Below the pieces are notes generated by a model. The model ran no database searches. It was not told the DNA's origin and was given only the letters and a program-made list of their open reading frames with translations. The position numbers were made by a program, and so were the translations under genes. 64,000 nt of DNA from Branchiostoma lanceolatum (taxonomy: Eukaryota > Chordata > Leptocardii > Amphioxiformes > Branchiostomatidae), in the NCBI RefSeq assembly GCF_035083965.1, contig NC_089724.1, positions 9,161,410 to 9,225,409 on the forward strand, given 5' to 3'. Of this stretch, positions 37,001-48,600 are shown one piece after another. Each line of letters begins with the position of its first letter. Position 1 is the first letter of the stretch.

Positions 37001-38186
37001 CCCAAGGCAGTGGTCGACCCCAAAAGGGCTAGGGTCGGCAGGTTATTGCTGGTGTCGGAGTCCCGGAAACACAACATTTTTCCTAGGCCTTAGGGCAGTG
37101 TGACCAGGTATCCGTGTAAAGTAACATTTTCTCGTCCCTACTCACTTCTTTGCCTGGGTGCCATCCCCGTTAATTTACTCTCGCTCCCATACCAGTCTAC
37201 CAACGTTCGCGAGAGTCTACTCGAAACTAAAGAGGATGGTACCCAAGCCACGCCTTTGCCTAAGCTTAAACGTCTAACAGGATAGTGGGACATTTGTTGG
37301 CATGATATTGTTGGTGTATTCAAACCTATTATAGCTGACGAGTTTCTTTTGAGGTTTGTCCTCTCCGCAAATTTGCAAATTCAAAATGAAAATGTTGTCG
37401 GAAACATTGTTCACGAGAATTGCTGAGCTTAAGAATTCATGTAATCGGTCTCTGTTCAATTATCCAATTCCGAGTGAGCGGAAGGTTTCCTGCCTCACCA
37501 TTGCCATCATTGTACGGTGTATTCATCTTGTAGATATCGATAGCTATTTGACTCTTTGCAGCTCTGTTTCGAATTACAAGGGGTCGCTGTTGCTCTGACC
37601 AACGAAGAGTGATCTGATCTTGAATGTTGTCCTGACAACGTTCTTTTTTGAGGACGACATTGGTAATGATTTAGCATCGAAGACAACAACGGGCCAACAT
37701 ATCATATGAATGTATTTGACGATATTATATTATTACAGTCCCTCCCTCAGTCCTAGGTTCACAGGATTACAACTTGTATAGCTGTAAAACTAATTTCTAT
37801 ATCCATGTATCAGTGAAAACAGCTGTTTTGAAGGACATAATAGAGTGCATGTTTCTTCAGAACGTCTTTTATTCATATTGAAATATGACTTACACAGTAG
37901 ATTCTTTAGTTTAAGCCGAGTAAAAAGTGGAGGTGTGTGAAGAAATAATGTTTTCAGAACGATTGTGTACATCTTTAGCATAATATTATTGTGCATATTC
38001 TATAATCTTTGAGACCTTACGCATGCGTAGACGGCACAAGACATGCATCAATACATAGACAGAGATTGTTCCCAAGTACACTTTTGCTTGACAAGACATT
38101 CTTCATCGACGGATATACCCTACAATGTAATTACTAAGCACTTATGTACAAGTATCTAAGTGTCCATTGTCAAGGTCAACACTGAA
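34054..38186. other. Gene-poor stretch between POGLUT and the first Ly6 gene
   Basis: No exon could be supported. The stretch begins with the POGLUT 3' UTR, in which I found no canonical AATAAA close to the stop. It contains a foldback element at 35,185-35,272 and AT-rich unique sequence. A tttatt at 37,868-37,873 could be the poly(A) signal of the minus-strand Ly6 gene, about 315 bp beyond its stop. Confidence 0.5.
35185..35272. mobile_element. Short foldback element (about 88 bp)
   Basis: AGAGGTTTCGATCGGG at the left pairs with CTGATCGAAACCTCT at the right. Inner pairs are CAGTAGTGTCCGCAA and TTGCGGCCACTACT. It is non-coding. Confidence 0.75.
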
Positions 38187-41100
38187 TCACCATGGCGTCA
38201 TCAAAAGAATGCAACAACATGCAACAATGAGTCCGACTTCACGAAGGACGCGTTGCCCTGCGCTCCTGACGACACCAATCTTCACGGGGGCCTTCTCAGG
38301 CCCCGGGTCGGATGTGACGTCAGCGATTGTTTGGTCGTTCTCCTGGAGGGTGGTGACGGTTGTGGTTTCCATGGTCACGGTCGCTGAGAACTCGTCGTTG
38401 CACATGTCGAAGGCGCAGCAGTACTGCTGGTTGGAACAGTTCCCCGTCACACCGTCACAGTCAGACAGGATGCACCGCGCAGGCGTGGCACAGCCTCGGA
38501 CTACAGTCACGTGACCGTTGGACTTGGCTTTAGAGGTCTATTGAAAAGAAAAACAGAGAAACCTACATGCTGTTTTATTATACACATGAACAAGCTTAAG
38601 TCAACATTTACTTTACCAACGCCAGGACTTTCAGCCACGGGGACGGAGGGCGCCATAGACTGTTTGCAATGAATGATTCACTGCTCACCGCGTCACGTGT
38701 CCTATCTGCATAACGTGACGTCACAGAGAGAGTGGATTGCTCATTTCAAGGATTGGAGTTGATCAGTCGAAAATTTGGGTAAGCCCAAATACTTGTGTTG
38801 GAAATTGCAGTTTAACTTTGGTACGGAATGGCTTCTACCAACACAGATGAACTTTCAAGTGAAGTGACGCTAAAATATTAGTACTGACCATGATCATGAC
38901 ATGCAATGTAACCTGAATTCTATAAAAGCTTGATCATCGAAAACGATCGAAAAAGATATACCTGACCGGTACGTAGCGTGTGAAATTAGACTTTGAACCA
39001 CCAGGTGGCTCAAGATAGTTCCAAAATGATGTCCGGCTCGAAAATGTTGCCCAGAAAGGAAAAAGCAGAATGACAAAAATAAGTCTGGATGCCATACTGT
39101 TTCATGGGTCTACACAAATACTTGGCTACAGGGCAACATGCATATGTCCCCTAATGAAATTCAACCAGAGCCGCCCCTAAAAAATCCTCTACGATCCTTC
39201 CCTCCTCTTCCTGCAGATGAAGTGACTGTCTTCTCTGTCACGACCAGTGGAAGAGTAGCTCATCTGTTCATTGAGTTCCTTTGAGCTAAATTGGTTCGAG
39301 ATCACTTTCCTTTACATTTACTTTACAGGACCCTTTTTTTAACTCCTCACAGCTGGTGCGTTTGGGAAAGAGTATGGAAGTTAAACACACACCACGACCA
39401 GTGGACTAGCCCCCTGCTGTAGTGGTTGCACAAAGTTGTGTGGCCCAAGGGCTACTGAAGTGGAGATGGGCGCCGCCCTATGTACCATCGGTGCGGGAAG
39501 GAACTTTTTTTGATAACGTATAACGTATGAGAGTAGCCATATGGGTTTAAGTATATTTATCGATCCATACGTATAACGTTTATACCGTACCAGACATCGT
39601 TTCTCCCTGTCCGTGCACTGTGTGGTCCTGGCCACCAGACCCGGCTGGTACTCACACCGGGTGTGCTCCCCTCGGGACCTGCACTCCCAGCAACGCAGTC
39701 CCGACACGCCTGCACAGGATGAAGACAAACACACTGATAACGGATGTAAACAGATTTAGAAATACCATGGTATATCCAGGTCAAAAGATTTTTAAAAAAC
39801 GAAGTTCCGCTGCAGTACCAAGGTCACACACCAGGGGGCCCAAAACCTACCTTGACCTTCGTCTTTATACCACCACCTAACATACCAAATATCATCACAA
39901 ATTCGAACTACAAAAATCCGGAAACATAGACACACACACACAGACAGATGCACACACACGCCACCAAAGAGTGGTCGCACTGTCCAGGGGGTCATTATGT
40001 AGAGGTGGACACTAAAACACGTTGGACTGTGTCAGTGTAAGTTGAATTAAAATGCAAGGGTCGGGACTCGGAGATGACACCATATCATCAATAAGTATAG
40101 AAGGATGACAAAACAATCAGACAAAGAGTACTCAATACATTTATCTCCCGAAGGAAAAAAAGGTACAGCACTAGCCGTTTGGTAAATTCCACTAGCCCTG
40201 CACCTATTCAAACCTTCCACATAGGGAGTCAATTTTGTATCAGGATCAGTGTTGACTGATTGAGTGGTTGATTGACGAATTTATCAGTGTTGTGTCTTCT
40301 TTACATCGTGATTGGTTGATTGATTGACTGTCTTTTCTAACCTGATCCTCACAACAACTTGAGAAACTATAAACACCGTGACGACACATTGGTTTTACCA
40401 ATATTGATTACTACGTAATGATATACCTTGCCACCTATGTGTTTTGAAGTTTGGTTTTCTGTCAATGAGAAGTATAGTAAATAGAGAAGTGTACATATAT
40501 ATCACCCTTCCATGTAATACCATACATACATACATGCATGCTATGTTAATGGGCGGTCCAGAAAATTCTTTGGGGGATAAATGTGAAAAAGACGAAAATA
40601 CACCAAAAATCATTTGCATGTTGCTAGAAATAAGAGAACACATTCAAAGACGCCCTCCCCCTGCGATCTTTCCTCTTCTTTGTACCAACACGAATTCTAG
40701 TTTCGCTTCATCTCAAAAGTCTTCCTTTCCTTTGGCTTTCCACGACAATCCTTACCGGAAGGTCTGGGCAGGGTATGTTTGCACACCAAATTAGGTAACT
40801 AAGCTCAAAAAGGATCTTTTGTTGTTCGTCTATGCCCTTGGGAGGTAAGGTCGAAGTTACTTCTACGTTGTGCCTAGAATTCATAAACAGGCTTCAAACA
40901 TGGTATGGGCAGACCGAGGCCAAGATGGAAAGTGAAAGAGAAAGATTGATCTCCGAGTCAAACTTTGCCAAGATAAAGGAGAATATAATACAAGAAAGCA
41001 GGAAGAAAACACAAGAAAGTGCAGAGCAATGGAAGAGCAACTAGAGTTCCACGACCTCATACCTCCGCCAAATGATTGTAACCTTTATGACTGACGTATT

Positions 41101-42446
41101 GGGAGTGTTTCTCATTCATTACAAATCATACCAGTTGATCGTCTTCATCCAAATAACAGAAGTTGTCCAAAGTATGAGCTTAACAAAGGTTATGCAAACA
41201 TTAATAATCAATCATGCAAATGAGGTCCTTATTAGCATAATTTGATTCAACGATGTTCACATTCACATAACTTCCAAATGCCACAAGTATGAAATTGCCA
41301 TCATTTACCTGTATGGAATTCTAGACGTTTCTCATTAATTATGCAAATTAGGCCTACAATTGCATATTTTCTATCTATCAACATTCCTCTCTTCCTCAGT
41401 TACAAATGTCACATATTTGAATAGTCATATCATGGAACACAGCGGGTTCTTAAAATTGTCTCATTAATTATGCAAATTAGAATCTGATTTGCATAATAAT
41501 CCTCCAATCATACAAAGTATCACCTAAGCTATCTACATACCAAGAATCATCAACATCCATCAAGCCCATCTTGAGTTATAGTATTTTGTCATTTATTATG
41601 CAAATGAGGTGTTGATTTTCATAGTTGATATCTAATAATATTTCTCTGTTCCTCAGTTACATATGTCACATGTTTGAGAGTCCTATCATGGAAGTTGGCG
41701 GCAGTATAAACTTTCCTCATTGATTATGCAAATTAGCTACTAATTTGCATAATAAGTATCTAATCATGCACATCATCACTCAAGCTATCTACTTACCAAA
41801 AATCATGACCATCCATCAGGCCCTTCTTGAGTTATTCCCTTTCAAAGTCTGAAGCAAAACCTGCTCCTGCAGTTTCAAAAAAGCCGCCAGGGGGCCCAAA
41901 CCTATAGCACTTACTCTATGTCCAAATAGCTACCTACCACTCAAAAATCAGTTCCATTGCATGTCCAGAACACGAGATATCAAAACAGGAAGTTCCTCTG
42001 CAGTACCGTGACAAGCCGCTAGGGTACCCAAAATCTAATCACTTCTAGGTCTCATCAAGACCTACCCACCTACCAAATATCAAGACAATCCATCCAAGCC
42101 TTCTTGAGTTATGCTTGTCAATTACACACACACACACACATACAAACGCTACCCTCTGCATAACCTTCTCGGCGAAGGTAAATATCACACAGGTGGCTCT
42201 GCAAACCAACACCTACGCTTTGATCCTACCTTAGCCATCTGATTATAGTCGGTGTTTAACCAAGGTTGCGCAACGTGCCTGCCTGACGGATGAACCAAGA
42301 CTGTGAGCCAATGTACACAGCGTTTGTTTTAGTATTTGCAACCTTGGGAAAAGAACTAGTGATAATGCCTTTACTGAGTCTCCTGCATCAAGAAACTGAG
42401 GGATTGTTCACGTGGAGGTTACACACATATGTACACACACGCGCGT

Positions 42447-42527
<81 letters not shown>

Positions 42528-42580
42528 TACATACACATGAACATACACACGCGCACACACACACACACACTCAGTGACAC

Positions 42581-42615
<35 letters not shown>

Positions 42616-45600
42616 CACACATTTCAAGAAATGCTTAAAACACCCCTAAAAGGACAGAGTCCGTGACGTTATCTGAAATACTTGTTTGAATCTTGAGGCT
42701 TATTGTGTGCAAGTGCACCTGCCCAGTCGTATAACTCACCGGTACATGACGCATGGAGATGTAACTCGATATATCGTTCATGTTGGACTGTAAAGTGCAT
42801 TTCATCCGCTATATCCCATCATCGATTACAATCCTTGGCTGAAGAAAATCAGGCCCAAAACCCTTACAGAAACCAAGGACATTTTACATTGCAGAAACCA
42901 AGGAAGTGAACTAGAGGTGAAATAGAGACAAATAAAGATTACGATACATTAACGGCTCTATCCCTGTCGGAGAGTCGTGACCATTTGCACTTAAAATGGT
43001 AAAATGTGTATCTTATTTCTGTATCATTGTATCTTTCAATTGCATAGCGATACGGGACTCGCCATCTGATTAGAAAGCGCAAATCACTGCTTACTAATAG
43101 TGGTAGTTATATTATTGAATACCCAACCGTTTTCAGGAAAGACTAAAATCGAGGCTCGATTTTAGTCTTTCCTGAAAACGGTAACAATATACTGTGTTCC
43201 ATAAAACCCTATCCTTAACTGGGCGTTTAGCGTGTGGCCTCCATTAACAGTTATCCGCTGTGTACATGTATATAACGTTACATGTATCCTTGAATTTAAT
43301 ACAAAACATCTAGATCTAAAGTTTCATAAAGGCATGTTTACATATTGCAAGACAGATATTGGTGTGAATACTTATCAATGTCTATCACCAAATATTTTTT
43401 TTTCAAAAACTGCCAATGATATTACCGTGTTTGGAAAATAATAGGACATAACTACAAATGCTTTTAATTGAATTATTGTATATATGATGTTTTTATTTGC
43501 TACCAGGGTAACAGAAGAGGAGAGTGGAAATAGAACCTACATGTAATTGAGTCTGACGTATTTCCTTTTCTGTACCTATAACAAGGACTGTATATACGTA
43601 AGTGTTAGGAGTTAATCCGTCAGTAATGATATTTCCTTATAAAAGTGATACTATTTATAAGGAATTAGCTACCTTCGGATAACTCAAACATGTCCGCCAC
43701 TTATGATATCATCCGAAAAGCATGTGATTACGCTTTTGATAAGTTACTGGAGGAGTGGAGTAAACTAACTGGTATGTTAGGTGATGTTTCCTGGCGCAAT
43801 ATCATGTATTGAATAGTTGTAACACTATTGACAGATTGGTGTTATAGTCTCATTGATCGAAAAATAGATACACATAATTTCATCTGAAATATTGTAAATA
43901 TTTCAGATGAAATTAAAATCAGATAATCGAATGGAGAACGAATCTAATCAAGTCCGACATCCTGTACCTTAACGGTGACTGTATATCAAATTATACGTAA
44001 GTTTCAGGCCTAGGAGTTAATCTGTCCGTTAAGATTTTTTTTCCTTTTAAACGTGGTCCAATATGAAAAGGAATTAGCTACCTGGGAGAACTCAAGCATG
44101 TCCGCCACTTATCATCTCAATTGAAATGCGTGATTGAGCCATTGATATACGGTTACTAAAGAATAGGAGTAAAATGATTGGCATATTAGGTGACGTTTCC
44201 TGGATCGCCTTCATGTATTAAATAGCTGTAATCAGTAATACTGTCCGCTGATTACTAGTAGTGTTATTCTCGTATTGTTTGCAACATAACTACAAATTAT
44301 ATCAGTTCATCAATGTGATCTTTTTTGGCTGTCCGGGTAACAGAAAAATCAAACAATCGAATGGAAAAAGAATCTTATTAAGTCTGACATATTTCTCTTC
44401 CTGTACTTATAAGGAGGACTGTATATGAAATTATACTTTCAGGCCTAGGAGTTAATCCGTCAGTATACCATTTTTCATTTCAAATGTGTCGCTATATATA
44501 CCATATACGTGTAAGGAATTAGCCACCTGGGAGAACTCTAGCATGTCCGCCACTAATCATATCATTTGAAAAGCGTCATTGGGCTTTTGATATACGGTTT
44601 CTAAAGAAGAGGAGTAAACTGATTGGCATGTTAGATGAAGTTTCCTGGATCGCCTTCGGATATTGAATAGCTGTAATCAGTATAGATGCGAGGTGGAGTA
44701 CGGACAAGGTATGTATGATTTTAAGACACTTCTTCATCAACTACTCAATTTTCAAACTGTTCGGCACTTGGGACTCAGCCTTCCCGCGAACCAGCTTTAG
44801 CTCCTGTTTTACACCAATCTTGTCTTGACTTTGTCTAATTTGTTTTCCTACTGGACTATCTAGAATTGTCCTCACTTTTAAAATTTGTTTGTCAATTCAC
44901 AGTTCGTGGTTAAAATCCTGATGTTTGAAATCTTGGCACTGACGAAAAGTAGTGGATGCTCCTTGTAACGTCTGGCCGTTCCCAAAATCATATCCAGTTG
45001 CTTGAGTAACTGCTGTTTGGCGTATGCATATTATTACCTGGATGCCTAACCTTCATCTCCGTACTCAACTTAAATTCTTGCTAAATCCGATTTTAGCATT
45101 GCTTACAACAACCATTAGGGTGTACAATTACTGAGATGTTTGGTAAAAGGTGTGCCCATCTGTCAAAACAGCGATTCGCGCGTCTCATCTGAATATACCT
45201 GAAATCTTGATCCTCGCAAAACCATTACCCAAATGTGATTACTTGCACTTCAGAGGTTACGCTAATGTATCTCACACACAATTTCAAGATGACAGAAAAG
45301 TAGCCTTTCTGACAGACCTTTTATTTCGTGAGTAGTTCAACGAAGAGAATATACATTAAGTGATATACTTTTGCAACGGCCGACTTACACCACAAATACT
45401 TCAAGCTAAACCGTTACACACATTACGTTCTTTTCCTTTACCACGAAAATACATGTAAATTCGATCTTGATTGGCAGATTTAGTGAACATCTACACTTGG
45501 CAACGTATCAGTAGTGTGAACGTTTACCACAACATTACCTAACGGTGCTACTTGGTTGTTAGCGGCTCTACCACACCGTCTGATCCAAACCCATCTGTGA

Positions 45601-48600
45601 CAATCTTGAAACATTTTCTTGAAAGCTGTGCGTAGCTGAGGCAAACGAAACGCGTACACAACTGGGTTTAACACAGGAAAGATCCCCAGAAAGACCACCG
45701 CCACACCAAAAACGGTCGGCTTGTAAGCTAACCTTTCCTCCACGCTACGCATGTACAGACCGTCTAACAGTTGGACCATGGCGATGACATAAGGGGTCCA
45801 GCTAATGATACAAGCGCATGCAAGGAAGCACACGGTCGTGGCTTTCTTTTTCGCGGCTTTGACTTGCTGTGCGCTCATGTGCACCCCTCCGAGTAGATGG
45901 GCATGCATGTTCGCACCAACGGCTACCAATCGGCGCTTCAAAGTTACGTAGATTCTTACATTTATCACTACAACAAAAACCATGCCTGCTAAAATGATGA
46001 CTACAAGACAGATGAAATAATTGAGGTCCAAAGAGTCTATACACATGTCGGAGAGACTGTTCGTGTCACAGGTCCACCCTAACAGCGGAGAGTAGGAGAC
46101 CAGCGCGCTCAGCACCCAAGTGGTGAAAACGGCTCCCGCGACGTGTTTCCCGGTGATGTTGGTCTGGTGGAAGAGGCCGTGGTATATGGAGACGTACCTG
46201 TCCAGGGTGAGCAGCATCAGTCCCGTGAGAGACAGGAGGACCGAGAAGAAGAAGGTGGTGTAGAGTATCAGGTAGGTCCCCTCCCCGCCACCTGCACCGC
46301 GAACGGCCGGTACGACTAGGCACATCACCCCGGCCATGGCGTCCACCCCTGCCATGTTAGCGATGAGGTAGTACATGGGTTTGTGGAGGCTTCTCTTCCT
46401 GGCGATGCCGAGGAGGACGGGCAGGTTGGCGAGGATGATGGCGAGGCCGAAGACGATGGCGGCGGACGTGGTGCTACCCTGCGCCGCGGAGTTGGCGGCG
46501 TGGCAGGCCTCCACGTCCAGGTCCGTACGGTTTTCCCCAAGGAGGATGTAGCACTGGAGATGGCTCGGCGTCCCGCCACCACCACCCGTTTCGCCAAGCC
46601 CTCCATCCTCTAACCAAACTTCTGTGCTTGTACTGTTGGACGTGTTGAGCGCCATGGTTCCGTCCTGTCGGACTACGTAGCGTTGCTGGCTGTCTGATGA
46701 AGAAAACTGTGATCTCACCTGTAATGTGTCTGGTTCATATAGCAACTGTCGTCTGCGCACGTCATCATCGTACGCCCACCTTTCCTTTGCTGGGGGCCAT
46801 TAGAAGTGTTAAGCCCCTGTCACACTTGTGCGTATATACAAGCCCGCATGAGTTGCGTATTAACATGTTTTTGGTTTAGGTTAAGTTTGTAGCCGAAGAA
46901 GTGATTTATTTGGTTTGAGAACTAGACTGCTCAACGATGGGTCAAAGTAGAAAACAACTTCCTTCCCGCAAAATTTACTTAAACCAAAAAGATGTTACTG
47001 CGGAACTCATGCGCACTTGAATATACGCACAAGTGTGACAGGGCCCTAAGAAACTGTACTGGGAGTTTTGGGGCCCTATAACACGTGTGCGTATATATTC
47101 ATGTGCGTATGAGTTGCGCATTAACATTATTTGGGGTTAAGTAAAGTTTGCGGGGAAGAAGTTCTTTTCTACTTTGACCCACCATTGTGCAGCCTAGTTA
47201 TCGAACGAAAGAAATGACTTCTTCGGCTGCATTCTTACCTAGACCAAAAACATGTTGATACGGCGCAACTCATGCGGACTTGTATATACACACAAGTGTG
47301 ACAGGGCCCTTACCCTCTATTCAATAATCGGTGCCGCGATTTTACGAGTAGAAATAAATGTGTTTGAGATTATAGAATCGTGCCTATCAAAAACCAATTG
47401 GTTTCAAATTAAAGATCATCAGTACATTACATAAACGTGGTTTGATTATTTGTCTTCTTTGATTAGGAAAAAATTGACATAGTCGGAGGAGTCGAAATGG
47501 CAGCTTATATAAACTAAATTGTTGATAATGGTCCATAATGTTAGTCTTGTAGGCGTTATTTTCCTCTAGAAGCAACTTGTTCAACGTAATTTGCCCTATT
47601 TCTTTTCTAGGTTATACAAGATATGTGATTAAACTATGATCCGTAACATTTTTCTGCGGACACTACGGAAAAGGTCAACATAGAGTAGATTCTGAGTCAA
47701 TCTAGTCTCCAAGCAGATCTATCGATGTCATGGCAGTATTAAAAGGGCCGGTGGCTTAGGATACACGTCGTTTTGATATTTTTGATGCTACCTTGCCACC
47801 GATAGATCTGCTTGGAGATTAATCCAATCTAAAAAAAGGACACGCCTGAAAAGCAGTGTGTTTAGCACTGAGTGCGCCTACCCTGTATTAAGAAAACGGA
47901 AATAGATAAATAATAAATAGATGAATAGACAACCGCAGAACGCTGTGGTTGATGGTTGTGATACATGCAACTTGAGAATCTATTTGCAGATTCTTGTCAG
48001 AAGGCTACTTTTAAGTAGAAAAGCTGACATATATGCATATGTGCGGATGAAAATGAAGAAAACATGTTGTATTGATGTGAGGGCATATCAATATCAATAT
48101 CTTACGCCTTCATACCCAGGCAGATATAACCGCGGCCTGTAAAGTGGCATCGTGTGGCACAAACGGTGATTGGTTCGCCCAGAACCGGGAGGTCTCGGGT
48201 TCGAAACCACCGATATGCCCCGATGTTGTGCCCTTGGGCAAGGCACTTTGCGCGAAAATGAGTACCTAGGTAAGGACTCCCTCGGATAGGACGTTAGATG
48301 TAGGTCCCGTGTTTGAGGAGGGCAACACCTCTTGCACGTAAAAGAACCCACTTATCGAAAAGATTATGGGTCCATCTCGGTATGAGTGGATCAAACCTTA
48401 CAGTCTGGTCCGGGTGGACATCTTGAAAAGGTGATAGTCACCTGTTATGTCAATTCTTCCATAAATGTGGCAAATCTCAACAAATAAACGAATAAAAGAA
48501 CCGTCGTAACAAGTCTTTGTGATGTGGCAACCCAATTTGGGCATTATTAGCGTTGCTTGGTTCGTTCTTCTGGTGGGGTGCCGTAGGGTGCGTTTTCTTT

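Noticed and set aside
38937-39095. 53-codon minus-strand ORF beginning with a signal-like MASRLIFVILLFPFWATF
   Set aside because: It lies between exons 2 and 3 of Ly6 copy 1, has no suitable donor in phase and ends in a stop. It cannot serve as the Ly6 signal exon because it is downstream of exon 2.
39716-39766. Hydrophobic MVFLNLFTSVISVFVFILC read directly into Ly6 exon 2
   Set aside because: The frame is one base off the LU domain frame. The hydrophobic codons are the polypyrimidine tract of the splice acceptor.
42290-42638. His/Thr and Cys/Val repeat ORFs on both strands
   Set aside because: They are translations of a (CA)n microsatellite.
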